The notes under the pieces: generated by a model
What the model saw: only the letters and a program-made list of their open reading frames with translations
Database searches by the model: none
Told to the model about the DNA's origin: nothing
Part shown: positions 40,316-48,441 of the stretch, in pieces
Layout of the letters: every line of letters starts with the position of its first letter
How positions within the stretch are numbered: position 1 is the stretch's first letter
Source: Microbacterium nymphoidis
GTDB taxonomy: Bacteria; Actinomycetota; Actinomycetes; Actinomycetales; Microbacteriaceae
Direction: 5' to 3'
DNA: 64,000 bases
NCBI RefSeq assembly: GCF_021044885.1
Contig: NZ_JAJNOD010000001.1
Coordinates: 558,001 to 622,000 of the forward strand
Translations under genes and position numbers: made by a program

Positions 40316-40705
40316 TCACCTCGGCGCCGTCCCTGCCGAGTCGTCGCTGTCCGCGGCGGGAGCACTGCCGGGACGCGTTTCCGTGAGCCGGATGACCGTG
40401 GGCGTGGTGTCGCTCTCTGCGGCCTTCTCGGCGGGTGCGTCCAGAGACAGCTCGGGGGACTCGATGGTGCGCGCGTCGCTCTCCTCGCCGGCGTTGGCCC
40501 GGACCACGGCGATGTAGGGCAGGAAGATCGCTCCTGCGGCGAGCACCCACGTCCACCAGCCGTAGGGCTGGATGAGCACCATGAGCAGGAAGCAGGCGAT
40601 GCGAATGCCCATCGTCACGGCATAGCGCTTCAGCCGCGACGCCGCCTCATCCTGAGGGGAGCGCGGGAGCGAGGTCGCGGAGGGGGAGAGGCGGTTCTTG
40701 TTCAC
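40316..40705 (-). CDS. DUF3099 membrane protein
   Basis: 129-residue actinobacterial DUF3099 protein with two spans (about 30-46 and 51-68) around the family stretch RYAVTMGIRIACFLLMV and PYGWWTWVLAAGAIFLPY. Function unknown. It starts at a GTG preceded by GGAGGGG and by TAGGCT 9 nt upstream, so the leader would be very short. The gap to the next gene is 3 bp. Confidence 0.85.
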   Translation of the reverse strand: MNKNRLSPSATSLPRSPQDEAASRLKRYAVTMGIRIACFLLMVLIQPYGWWTWVLAAGAIFLPYIAVVRANAGEESDARTIESPELSLDAPAEKAAESDTTPTVIRLTETRPGSAPAADSDDSAGTAPR

Positions 40706-40715
40706 GGCCCCTCCA

Positions 40716-40750
40716 GCCTACGCCGCCGATCGCAGACCGGCGGCGTAGGC
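40716..40750 (-). terminator. Terminator that contains the DUF3099 -10 box
   Basis: GCCTACGCCGCC and GGCGGCGTAGGC form a perfect 12-bp stem directly after the DUF4190 gene (minus strand). The TAGGCT -10 box of the DUF3099 gene (40715-40720) is made by the end of the stem, so terminator and promoter share sequence. Confidence 0.65.
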
Positions 40751-40755
40751 GCGGA

Positions 40756-41472
40756 TCAATAGCCGCTGTAGGAGCTGGCGGCTGCGATCCCGATCACGAG
40801 GGCGATGATGCCGAAGATGGCGACAACCGCCCACAGGCCGATCGCGATGTAGCCCATGATGAGACCGGCGGTCGCCATGCCGGAGCCGCCCTCGCGGGTC
40901 TGAGCGATCTGCTTGCGCGCGATGTGACCGCAGATCACGGCGACGATCGAGCCCAGGAAGGGCACCACGGTCCAGCCGACGATGCCGGCGATCATCGAGA
41001 CCAGCGCCATCGTGTTGTTCTGGGGCGCGGCCGGGTAGCCGTACGCGGGTGCGGCGCCGTACGCCGGTGCGGCGTAGGCCGGCTGGCCGTATGCGGCGTA
41101 CGCGTCTGCGGCCGGTGCACCGTAACCACCGGTGGGGGCCTGGCCGTAAGGGTCTGCGGTCGGTGCGGTGTACCCCTGACCGGCCGACGGGTCCGTGTAG
41201 GCCGGAGCCGCGTACGGATCGGCCGCCGGGGCCTGGGCAGCGTACGGATCCGCCGGGGCTGCGTACGGATCCGCCGCCGGCGCCTGGCCATAGGGCTGGG
41301 AGGCGTACGGGTCAGCCGGAGCTGCGTACGGGTCCGCCGCCGGGGCCTGGCCATAGGGGTCCGACGGAGCCCCCGAGGGCTCCGTCGGTGTGGCTGCGGC
41401 GGCAGCGTAGGGGTCGGTCGGCGCGCTGGGTGCGGCCGGCTCGTAGGGGTTGGTGCCGTCGGGCGTGCTCAT
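40756..41472 (-). CDS. DUF4190 membrane protein with DPYAAPA-repeat N-terminus
   Basis: A 238-residue protein. The first 140 residues are low-complexity repeats of the type DPYAAPADPYAAQ and PYGQAPAADP, probably disordered. The C-terminal part has two spans with the DUF4190 motif NTMALVSMIAGIVGW, ICGHIARKQI and GLIMGYIAIG. The start is the ATG at 41472 (MSTPDGTNPY), with AAAGGA upstream; a longer frame lacks a start signal. Function unknown; similar proteins are frequent in Microbacteriaceae. Confidence 0.85.
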   Translation of the reverse strand: MSTPDGTNPYEPAAPSAPTDPYAAAAATPTEPSGAPSDPYGQAPAADPYAAPADPYASQPYGQAPAADPYAAPADPYAAQAPAADPYAAPAYTDPSAGQGYTAPTADPYGQAPTGGYGAPAADAYAAYGQPAYAAPAYGAAPAYGYPAAPQNNTMALVSMIAGIVGWTVVPFLGSIVAVICGHIARKQIAQTREGGSGMATAGLIMGYIAIGLWAVVAIFGIIALVIGIAAASSYSGY

Positions 41473-41583
41473 GAGAAGTCCTTTCGCGGCGTGATCGCCG
41501 GATTCCAGCGTGGTCCGGGCGGGCGGTGATGTCAATCCAGCGCCGATAAGCTGGATGCCCGTTCCTATGATTCTGGAGGCTCC

Positions 41584-42306
41584 ATGACCACCGATTCCGC
41601 TCCCGCACGCGTCGTTCTGGTGACCGGCGGAAACCGGGGCATCGGGCGCGCCATCGCCGAGCGCTTCGTGCGTGAAGGCTACGCGGTTGCCGTCACCGCC
41701 CGCTCTGGGGAGGGACCGGAGGGCACGCTGACAGTCCGTGCCGACGTCACCGATGCGGCCGCCGTCGACGCCGCGTTCACCGAGGTCGAGGACAAGCTGG
41801 GCCCGATCGATGTCCTGGTGGCCAATGCGGGGATCACGAAGGACACGCTGCTGCTGCGCATGAGCGAGGATGACTTCGACTCCGTTGTGAGCACCAACCT
41901 CGGCGGCACGTTCCGCGTGGTCAAGCGCGCGTCGAAGAACATGCTCCGCCGCAAGTACGGTCGCGTGATCCTCATCTCCTCGGTCGTGGGCCTATACGGC
42001 TCCGCCGGGCAGATCAACTACGCCGCGTCCAAGAGCGCGTTGGTGGGCTTCGCCCGTTCCCTGACGCGGGAACTCGGCGCCCGCAACATCACCGCCAACG
42101 TCGTGGCGCCGGGCTTCATCGAGACCGACATGACCGCTGCTCTTCCCGAGGAGACGCAGGCGGAGTACAAGCGCAGCATCCCGGCCGGCCGGTTCGCCGC
42201 CGCGGACGAGGTGGCGGGTGTGGTGACGTGGCTGGCCTCGGACGACGCGGCCTACATCTCCGGTGCCGTCATCCCCGTCGACGGCGGGCTCGGCATGGGG
42301 CACTGA
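41584..42306 (+). CDS. fabG: 3-oxoacyl-ACP reductase (FabG-like SDR)
   Basis: Short-chain dehydrogenase of 240 residues. Cofactor motif VTGGNRGIGRAIAE, the NAG motif VANAGITKD, and the catalytic Ser...Tyr-X3-Lys set in LISSVVGLYG and INYAASKSAL. The C-terminal SGAVIPVDGGLGMGH is typical for FabG of fatty-acid elongation; Mycobacterium FabG1/MabA is the nearest well-known relative. GGAGG precedes the ATG. No other fab gene is adjacent. Confidence 0.9.
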   Translation: MTTDSAPARVVLVTGGNRGIGRAIAERFVREGYAVAVTARSGEGPEGTLTVRADVTDAAAVDAAFTEVEDKLGPIDVLVANAGITKDTLLLRMSEDDFDSVVSTNLGGTFRVVKRASKNMLRRKYGRVILISSVVGLYGSAGQINYAASKSALVGFARSLTRELGARNITANVVAPGFIETDMTAALPEETQAEYKRSIPAGRFAAADEVAGVVTWLASDDAAYISGAVIPVDGGLGMGH

Positions 42307-42313
42307 CTCCCGT

Positions 42314-42368
42314 CATAGCGCGCAGATGGCTCCAGAACCGGGTGTTCTGGAGCCATCTGCGCGCTATG
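42314..42368. terminator. 25-bp perfect hairpin, bidirectional terminator
   Basis: The left arm starts CATAGCGCGCAGATGGC and pairs without mismatch over 25 bp around a 5-nt loop. It separates convergent fabG and serB. It is the longest perfect stem I found in the window. Confidence 0.9.
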
Positions 42369-42374
42369 AAGAGG

Positions 42375-42998
42375 TCAGGGCAGGAGCGGAATCACTTCGG
42401 CGAGCGATGCCGGGCCGATGACGAGGTCCGCCTCCGCGCGCACGCGCGGCTTCGCGTTGAAGGCGAGGCCGAGGTCCGCAGCCGCCATCATGAGCAGATC
42501 GTTCGCCCCGTCTCCGATCGCGATGGTGAGGTCGCAGCCGTACTCGGCCGCCCACGCGCGCAGTCCGTCCGCCTTCGCCTGCGCATCGACGATAGGGCCG
42601 TCCACCTCGCCGGTGAGGGTGTTGTCGTGGGCCACCAAACGGTTCGCACGCCAGACGTCCACACCGAGCGCCGGGGCGACATGGTCGAGGATCTCGTGGA
42701 ACCCGCCGGAGACCACCCCGACGACACCGCCACGCTCGTGCACCGCACCGATCAGCTCCCGCACGCCGGGCGTGGGCTCGATACGGGCCAGCACACGCTC
42801 GAACGCCGCGACCGGGACGCCCGCGAGCTGCTGAACGCGCGAGCGCAGGCTGGCGGCGAAGTCCACCTCGCCGCGCATGGCCGCCTCCGTGGCAGCGGCG
42901 ACCTCGGCGCCACGGCCGGCTTCGTCTGCGATGAGCTCGATCACCTCGTTGCGGATGAGAGTGGAATCGGCATCGAGGACGACCAGAACACGCGGCAT
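42375..42998 (-). CDS. serB: Phosphoserine phosphatase
   Basis: HAD-family phosphatase of 207 residues for the last step of serine synthesis. Motif I VLDADSTLIRNEVIELIAD, motif II region VVSGGFHEI, motif III AIGDGANDLLMM. It lacks the N-terminal ACT domains of longer SerB enzymes. The ATG is 6 nt after TAGGCT (43005-43010, minus strand), so the mRNA is likely leaderless. Confidence 0.92.
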   Translation of the reverse strand: MPRVLVVLDADSTLIRNEVIELIADEAGRGAEVAAATEAAMRGEVDFAASLRSRVQQLAGVPVAAFERVLARIEPTPGVRELIGAVHERGGVVGVVSGGFHEILDHVAPALGVDVWRANRLVAHDNTLTGEVDGPIVDAQAKADGLRAWAAEYGCDLTIAIGDGANDLLMMAAADLGLAFNAKPRVRAEADLVIGPASLAEVIPLLP

Positions 42999-43004
42999 AG
43001 GGCG

Positions 43005-43010
43005 AGCCTA
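43005..43010 (-). promoter_or_regulatory. -10 box TAGGCT, leaderless serB start
   Basis: TAGGCT on the minus strand ends 6 nt before the serB ATG at 42998; no Shine-Dalgarno. Confidence 0.55.
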
Positions 43011-43060
43011 TCGGCACCGGTGGGAGGGCGACGGCTGCATGACGGCCCGTGAACGACGAA

Positions 43061-43093
43061 GGGCGGGCAGAGCGCTCCGCGCTCTCCCCGCCC
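43061..43093 (-). terminator. Terminator after glgC
   Basis: GGGCGGG-C-AGAGCGC and GCGCTCT-C-CCCGCCC form a 15-bp stem with one C-C mismatch and a 3-nt loop, 9 bp after the glgC stop. Confidence 0.8.
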
Positions 43094-43102
43094 TGGCGTG
43101 CG

Positions 43103-44347
43103 TCAGCGCGTGACGCGAACGCCCTTGCCGACCACGGTGAGCCCGCTGTCGGTCACGGTGAAGCCCCGGGCCAGATCCCGCTCCCGATCAACACCGACCG
43201 TGGCGCCGTCTTCCAGCACGACGTTCTTGTCCAGGATCGCGCGGTTCACCCGCGCGCCCAGCCCCACCTCCACCCGGTCGAACAGCACGGAGTCGGTGAT
43301 CGTGGACCCGCCTCCGGCGAGCGTCCACGGCCCGACCACGCTGCGTTCCAGGTGCGTTCCCGACAGCACGGACCCCAGCGAGACGATCGAGTCGATGGCG
43401 TTGCCGATCCGGCCGACGCCGTCGCGCACGAACTTCGCGGGCGGGGAGTTCAGGGCCTGCGCATAGATGGGCCACTCGGTGTTGTACAGGTTGAAGATGG
43501 GCAGCGTGGCGATGAGGTCCATGTGAGCATCGAAGAAGGAGTCGATGGTACCCACATCGCGCCAGTACCACCGATCGCGCGGTGTGGATCCCGGCACCTC
43601 GTTGCGCACCATGTCGTAGACGCCGGCTTCGCCGCGGTTGACGAAGTAGGGAATGATGTCGCCGCCCATGTCGTGGCCTGAGGTGGTGTCCTCGCCATCG
43701 GCCTCGACTGCTTCGACGAGCGCATCGGCATCGAAGATGTAGTTGCCCATCGAGGCGAGCACCTCACCCGGCGAGTCTGCGAGCCCGACAGCGTCGTTGG
43801 GCTTCTCCAGGAACTCGCGGATGCGGTCGTTCTGCTCGGGCTCGACGTCGATCACACCGAACTGATTGGCCAGCGCGATGGGCTGGCGGATGCCGGCCAC
43901 GGTGGCTCGCGCTCCCGATGCGATATGAGCATCGAGCATCTGCCGGAAGTCCATGCGGTAGACGTGATCAGCGCCGATCACGACGACGATGTCCGGCTTC
44001 TCGTCGTTGATGAGGTTCAGGCTCTGCAGGATGGCGTCGGCGGACCCGGTGAACCACCGTTTCCCGAGACGCTGCTGAGCGGGCACGGACGCGACGTACG
44101 AGTTCAGCAGCGCCGACATCCGCCACGTCTGGGAGATGTGGCGATCGAGACTATGCGACTTGTACTGCGTCAGCACGACGATCTGGCGCAGGCCGGAGTT
44201 GATGAGGTTGGAGATGGCGAAGTCGATCAGGCGGTATTGACCGCCGAACGGCACCGCGGGCTTCGCCCGATCGGCGGTGAGCGGCATCAGCCGCTTCCCT
44301 TCACCACCGGCGAGGACGATTCCCAATACCTTTGGAGCTGCTGGCAT
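43103..44347 (-). CDS. glgC: Glucose-1-phosphate adenylyltransferase
   Basis: Makes ADP-glucose for glycogen. 414 residues. The nucleotide-binding loop [19 protein letters not shown] and the following [19 protein letters not shown] are complete, and a C-terminal left-handed beta-helix is suggested by the repeats after residue 310. The ATG is 6 nt after TAGGTT with no Shine-Dalgarno (leaderless). Divergent from glgA. Confidence 0.96.
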   Translation of the reverse strand: MPAAPKVLGIVLAGGEGKRLMPLTADRAKPAVPFGGQYRLIDFAISNLINSGLRQIVVLTQYKSHSLDRHISQTWRMSALLNSYVASVPAQQRLGKRWFTGSADAILQSLNLINDEKPDIVVVIGADHVYRMDFRQMLDAHIASGARATVAGIRQPIALANQFGVIDVEPEQNDRIREFLEKPNDAVGLADSPGEVLASMGNYIFDADALVEAVEADGEDTTSGHDMGGDIIPYFVNRGEAGVYDMVRNEVPGSTPRDRWYWRDVGTIDSFFDAHMDLIATLPIFNLYNTEWPIYAQALNSPPAKFVRDGVGRIGNAIDSIVSLGSVLSGTHLERSVVGPWTLAGGGSTITDSVLFDRVEVGLGARVNRAILDKNVVLEDGATVGVDRERDLARGFTVTDSGLTVVGKGVRVTR

Positions 44348-44353
44348 GACACC

Positions 44354-44386
44354 AACCTAGGGGTTGGGGCCGGTCTGTACTAGCGT
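44354..44386. promoter_or_regulatory. Divergent glgC/glgA promoters, both leaderless
   Basis: TAGGTT on the minus strand (44354-44359) ends 6 nt before the glgC ATG. TAGCGT on the plus strand (44381-44386) ends 7 nt before the glgA ATG. The two -10 boxes are only 21 bp apart, so their -35 regions overlap the opposite promoter and polymerase can hardly use both at once. Confidence 0.6.
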
Positions 44387-44393
44387 TCCTCCC

Positions 44394-45590
44394 ATGCGCG
44401 TCGACATTGTGACGAAGGAGTACCCGCCCGCCATTTACGGAGGCGCGGGGGTACATGCCACCGAGCTGGTGAAATCGCTGCGAGAGGGCGGAACCGAGGT
44501 CCAGGTGCGGGCGTTCGGCGCGCCGCGGACAGAGCCCGACACCACCTCGTACGACACGCCGGTGGAACTCGCAGACGCGAACGCCGCGATCCAGACACTC
44601 GGCGTTGACCTCGAGATCGTGGGTGGCGTCGCCGGCGCGGATGTGGTGCATTCCCACACCTGGTACGCGGGCTTCGCGGGTCACATCGCCGGGCTCCTGC
44701 ACGGCATCCCGCACGTCACCACCGCGCACAGCCTCGAGCCGCTGCGCCCGTGGAAGGCCGAGCAGCTCGGCGGCGGGTATGCGGTGTCCAGCTACATCGA
44801 GAAGACCGCGATGGAAGGTGCGGCCGCGGTCATCGCCGTAAGCGAAGGCATGCGCCAGGACATCCTGCGCTCCTACCCGGCGCTGGATCCGGCCAAGGTC
44901 CGGGTCATCTACAACGGCATCGACGTGGACGCCTGGCGCCCCGTCGACGATGCCGCCGTCCTCGCGCGGTACGGGATCGACCCGTCCCGCCCGTCCGTCG
45001 TCTTCGTGGGTCGCATCACCCGTCAGAAGGGCCTGCCGTATCTGCTGCGCGCCGTGGCCCAGCTGCCGGAAGACGTCCAGGTGGTGCTGTGCGCCGGGGC
45101 TCCGGACACGCCGGAGATCATGGACGAGGTGCGCGAACTTGTCGCTGGTCTCCGCGAGACGCGTGAAGGCGTGGTGTGGATCGAGGACATGCTTCCACGT
45201 GACGAGTTGTGCGCGATTCTGACCAGTGCCACCACCTTCGTGTGCCCGTCCGTGTACGAACCCCTCGGCATCGTCAACCTGGAGGCGATGGCTTGTGGGG
45301 CGGCGGTGGTCGGGGCCGCGACCGGCGGAATCCCGGAGGTCGTCGTCGACGGCGTGACCGGGAGGCTGGTGCCGATCGAGCAGGTGCAGGACGGCACGGG
45401 CACGCCGGTGGATCCGGAACGCTACGTGGCGGACCTCGCGCGCGTGCTGACAGAGGTCGTGTCAGACCCCGACACCGCCCGCGCCTACGGCGAGGCCGGG
45501 CGCAAGCGCGCGACCGAGAGCTTCAGCTGGGCGCAGATCGCCGCCGAAACGCGGGCGCTGTACGCGGAGGTCATCGCCGCCAGCCGATAG
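44394..45590 (+). CDS. glgA: Glycogen synthase, GT4 type (actinobacterial GlgA)
   Basis: Glycosyltransferase of 398 residues using ADP-glucose (or glucose-1-phosphate acceptors in GlgM-type enzymes). MRVDIVTKEYPPAIYGGAGVHA is the N-terminal acceptor/donor loop (in parts), FVGRITRQKGLPYLL the core, and CPSVYEPLGIVNLEAMACG the donor-binding EX7E motif. I chose the ATG at 44394, set by the -10 box 7 nt upstream. Its TAG stop is part of the next gene's -10 box. Confidence 0.93.
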   Translation: MRVDIVTKEYPPAIYGGAGVHATELVKSLREGGTEVQVRAFGAPRTEPDTTSYDTPVELADANAAIQTLGVDLEIVGGVAGADVVHSHTWYAGFAGHIAGLLHGIPHVTTAHSLEPLRPWKAEQLGGGYAVSSYIEKTAMEGAAAVIAVSEGMRQDILRSYPALDPAKVRVIYNGIDVDAWRPVDDAAVLARYGIDPSRPSVVFVGRITRQKGLPYLLRAVAQLPEDVQVVLCAGAPDTPEIMDEVRELVAGLRETREGVVWIEDMLPRDELCAILTSATTFVCPSVYEPLGIVNLEAMACGAAVVGAATGGIPEVVVDGVTGRLVPIEQVQDGTGTPVDPERYVADLARVLTEVVSDPDTARAYGEAGRKRATESFSWAQIAAETRALYAEVIAASR

Positions 45591-45593
45591 GCT
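45588..45593 (+). promoter_or_regulatory. -10 box TAGGCT built on the glgA stop codon
   Basis: TAGGCT starts with the TAG stop of glgA and ends 6 nt before the ATG at 45600. No Shine-Dalgarno is present. Confidence 0.6.
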
Positions 45594-45599
45594 GACAGC

Positions 45600-46382
45600 A
45601 TGTCCCGCGTTCTCGAATTCCGTGACGTCGTCGTGCGTCGCAATGGTCGTCACATCGTCGACGCTTTCGACTGGTCCGTCGAAGAGGATGAGCGCTGGGT
45701 GGTGCTCGGCCCGAACGGCGCCGGCAAGACGACCATCCTGCGCATGGCCGCCACCATCGATCACCCCACCACCGGTGAGGTGGACGTGCTGGGGGAGACC
45801 CTCGGGCGTTCGGACGTGTTCGAGATCCGTCCTCGCGTCGGCTTCGCTTCCACGGCGATGGCGCGGCGGATCCCCGGTGACGAGACGGTCCGCAACGTCG
45901 TGATGACGGCCGCGTACTCGGTACTCGGACGCTGGAACGAGCAGTATGACGGCATGGACACGGACCGTGCCGAGGAGGTGCTGGCCGACTGGAAGCTGTC
46001 GGCTCTGGCCGACCGCGCTTTCGGCACGCTGAGCGACGGCGAGCAGAAGCGCGTCCAGATCGCTCGCGCGGCCATGACGGATCCGGAGATGCTGCTGCTC
46101 GATGAGCCCACCGCCAGCCTCGACCTCGGGGCTCGTGAGGAGCTTCTCGCGCTGCTGTCTCGTTACGCCCAGGAGCCGATGACTCCCGCGATGGTGATGG
46201 TCACCCATCACGTCGAGGAGATCCCCGTCGGCTTCACCCACGCCCTGCTACTGCGCGATGGCCGTGCCGTGGCGCAGGGGCCCATCACGGAGGTCCTCAC
46301 CGAGGCCAACCTCAGTGAGACATTCGGCCTGCCGATCCGGCTCACGTCCTCTGAGGGGCGCTACGCCGCTCGGGCAAGCTGA
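45600..46382 (+). CDS. Orphan ABC transporter ATP-binding protein
   Basis: 260 residues, a single ABC ATPase domain. Walker [13 protein letters not shown], Walker [14 protein letters not shown], His-switch MVTHHVEEI. The signature is [12 protein letters not shown] rather than LSGGQ, as in ModF/YlmA-type ATPases. No permease or binding protein lies nearby, so its partner and substrate are unknown; a non-transport role is possible. Start fixed by the -10 box 6 nt upstream. Confidence 0.85.
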   Translation: MSRVLEFRDVVVRRNGRHIVDAFDWSVEEDERWVVLGPNGAGKTTILRMAATIDHPTTGEVDVLGETLGRSDVFEIRPRVGFASTAMARRIPGDETVRNVVMTAAYSVLGRWNEQYDGMDTDRAEEVLADWKLSALADRAFGTLSDGEQKRVQIARAAMTDPEMLLLDEPTASLDLGAREELLALLSRYAQEPMTPAMVMVTHHVEEIPVGFTHALLLRDGRAVAQGPITEVLTEANLSETFGLPIRLTSSEGRYAARAS

Positions 46383-46395
46383 GCCCTGAGTCTGA

Positions 46396-46401
46396 TAGAC
46401 T
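46396..46401 (+). promoter_or_regulatory. -10 box TAGACT of rpmE2
   Basis: TAGACT gives a leader of about 57 nt ending in AAGGA before the ATG at 46466. I see no clear zinc-uptake (Zur) operator. Confidence 0.45.
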
Positions 46402-46465
46402 CGATCTTTGGCGCTCGTCGCCACAGACTTTTCTTCCGCACACATCCCATCCCGCAAGGAATCCA

Positions 46466-46714
46466 ATGAAGACTGACATCCACCCCGACTACAAGCCCGT
46501 CGTTTTCCGCGACCTGGGTTCGGGCGAGACCTTCCTCACCCGTTCGACCGTGTCCTCGGACAAGACGATCGAGCTCGACGGTGTCGAGTACCCGGTCATC
46601 GACGTGGAAATCTCGTCGGCTTCGCACCCGTTCTACACGGGCAAGCAGCGCATCATGGACTCGGCCGGTCGCGTCGAGAAGTTCAACCAGCGCTTCAAGA
46701 ACTTCGGCAAGTAA
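46466..46714 (+). CDS. rpmE2: 50S ribosomal protein L31 type B
   Basis: 82-residue L31 of the zinc-independent type: no cysteines. It starts [20 protein letters not shown] and ends with the conserved [21 protein letters not shown] (in parts). Type B paralogues often replace the zinc form when zinc is scarce; whether a C+ form exists in this genome is not visible here. AAGGA precedes the ATG; a terminator follows. Confidence 0.96.
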   Translation: MKTDIHPDYKPVVFRDLGSGETFLTRSTVSSDKTIELDGVEYPVIDVEISSASHPFYTGKQRIMDSAGRVEKFNQRFKNFGK

Positions 46715-46720
46715 TCGCCG

Positions 46721-46758
46721 CGACGAAGGGCCCGACCATCCGGTCGGGCCCTTCGTCG
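46721..46758 (+). terminator. Terminator after rpmE2
   Basis: CGACGAAGGGCCCGACC and GGTCGGGCCCTTCGTCG, a perfect 17-bp stem with a 4-nt loop, 6 bp after the stop. Confidence 0.85.
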
Positions 46759-46800
46759 TTTGCCGTGGGGGCGTCGCCTGCCGTGAGGCGTCTGGGGTGA

Positions 46801-47496
46801 TTACGCGCGGATCGCGGCGACGAGCGCCGCGCTGAGGCGCTCCGGGGCGGAGAACTGCGGCCAGTGCGCCGTGCCCAGCTTGACCACGGTGCGATCGTCG
46901 ATCGCGGTGTACTCATCGGCGTACGCTCCCCACTCGGCGAGCATGCCCTCCAGCATCCCTTCGTCCAGCGAGCCCATCAGCAGGGTGACCGGAATCCGGT
47001 GTCGCCTGTCGTCGGTCAGCGCCAGCGGGTCGGTGGGCACCCGCGGCGGAATGGAGCCCACGAGGCCGGAAGCGGCCGCGCGGTGCTCGGGTGTGAGGTC
47101 GTAGACGTCCTCTTCAGGGAAGAAGTCCCAGCCCGGGAAGGGAATCAGGCCGTCCACAACCGCGAACTCGCTGATTCCACGCTCCGGCGCCGGAGGGACC
47201 GTATCCACGAAGACCACCCGTGCGACGCGCTCGGGGCGCCGGTCGGCCGCACCCCACACGACGTTGCCGCCGCCGGAGTGACCCACCAGAACAACGGGCT
47301 GATCAGCGGCGTCGATCGCGGCGACGACGGTGGCGACCCAATCATCGATCCCGATGTCCGCGACTTCCTCGGCGGGCTGACCGGTGCCGGGCATGGTGAG
47401 CGGTCGCGGGGCGAGACCTGCTTCCTGTAGAGCGGGGACCACCGGGTCCCACGAGCGTTCGTCGAGCCAGAGGCCCGGTACCAGAATCGCGTCCAT
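46801..47496 (-). CDS. Alpha/beta hydrolase
   Basis: 231-residue alpha/beta hydrolase fold protein. It begins MDAILVPGLWLDERSWDPVV, the oxyanion region, and has the nucleophile elbow VLVGHSGGGNVVWGA. The catalytic His is probably in KLGTAHWPQFSAPE. The substrate is unknown; such proteins are commonly esterases. ATG 6 nt after TAGCGT on the minus strand, no Shine-Dalgarno. Divergent from another hydrolase at 47564. Confidence 0.85.
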   Translation of the reverse strand: MDAILVPGLWLDERSWDPVVPALQEAGLAPRPLTMPGTGQPAEEVADIGIDDWVATVVAAIDAADQPVVLVGHSGGGNVVWGAADRRPERVARVVFVDTVPPAPERGISEFAVVDGLIPFPGWDFFPEEDVYDLTPEHRAAASGLVGSIPPRVPTDPLALTDDRRHRIPVTLLMGSLDEGMLEGMLAEWGAYADEYTAIDDRTVVKLGTAHWPQFSAPERLSAALVAAIRA

Positions 47497-47502
47497 GCCG
47501 GC

Positions 47503-47556
47503 ACGCTACCGTGGGTCACCGACATCCGGGAGTCGCGCAGGTGCCGTCGATAGGAT
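47503..47556. promoter_or_regulatory. Divergent leaderless promoters of two hydrolase genes
   Basis: TAGCGT on the minus strand (47503-47508) is 6 nt from the ATG at 47496. TAGGAT on the plus strand (47551-47556) is 7 nt from the GTG at 47564. Neither gene has a Shine-Dalgarno. Confidence 0.55.
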
Positions 47557-47563
47557 CGACAGC

Positions 47564-48439
47564 GTGTCCTCCCCGTACGCCGCACAGCTCGCCCGCATCC
47601 CTGTGACCCGGCACGAGGCGCCGGCGGCAGGCGGGATCACCGCGTACTGGACCTATGGGCCCGATGATGCGGACACGACGATCATCGCCGTGCACGGCTT
47701 TCGCGGGGAGCACCACGGGCTGGAGCCCGTGTTCGCGCAGCTGCCACGCGTCCGCTTCATCGCACCGGATCTTCCCGGCTTCGGAGAAACGGCTCCGCTG
47801 CCGGGTCGCCGTCATGATCTCGATGCCTACGTGGACTGGTTGCTGGACTTCGCGCGCGTCGCACCCGGAGCGGTGATCCTCGGGCACTCGTTCGGATCCA
47901 TCGTGGTGTCCGCCGCTGTCGCACGAGGCCTGCGCACACCGCACCTCATCCTGGTCAACCCGATCGGCGCTCCCGCTCTGGAAGGGCCACGGGGGATCAT
48001 GACGCGGCTCGCCGTGTTCTACTACTGGGCCGGTGCGCACCTCCCGGCTCGTCTCGGAACCTGGCTGCTGCGCTCTCGCCTGATCGTGCGGGTCATGAGC
48101 ATCACGATGGCCAAGACACGCGATCCGGGACTGCGACGGTTCATCCACGATCAGCACGACACGTACTTCTCCTCGTTCGCGGACCGCTCTCAGCTGCACG
48201 ATGCATTCGTCACGAGCGTGTCCCACGACGTGCGGGAGTCGGCGGCCCGTATCTCGGTGCCCACGCTGCTCGTCGCCGCACAGCGCGACGACATCACCCC
48301 GATCGAGAAGGAACGGGAGCTGGTGAGGATGTTCCCCGATGCCCGCCTCGTCGAGATCCCCGACGTCGGGCACCTGATCCACTACGAGACCCCGGAGCCG
48401 GCGGCTCGGGCGATTCGGGAGTTCCTGGCGCTGCCCTGA
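47564..48439 (+). CDS. Alpha/beta hydrolase
   Basis: 291 residues. Features: HGFRGEHHGLEPVF after the first strand, the nucleophile elbow VILGHSFGSIVVSAA, the acid in LLVAAQRDDITP and the His in DVGHLIHYETPE. Possibly a lipase- or dehalogenase-like enzyme; the substrate is not predictable. I chose the GTG at 47564 because of the -10 box 7 nt upstream; the open frame continues 60 codons upstream without a signal. It ends 2 bp from the convergent Lrp gene. Confidence 0.85.
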   Translation: MSSPYAAQLARIPVTRHEAPAAGGITAYWTYGPDDADTTIIAVHGFRGEHHGLEPVFAQLPRVRFIAPDLPGFGETAPLPGRRHDLDAYVDWLLDFARVAPGAVILGHSFGSIVVSAAVARGLRTPHLILVNPIGAPALEGPRGIMTRLAVFYYWAGAHLPARLGTWLLRSRLIVRVMSITMAKTRDPGLRRFIHDQHDTYFSSFADRSQLHDAFVTSVSHDVRESAARISVPTLLVAAQRDDITPIEKERELVRMFPDARLVEIPDVGHLIHYETPEPAARAIREFLALP

Positions 48440-48441
48440 CC

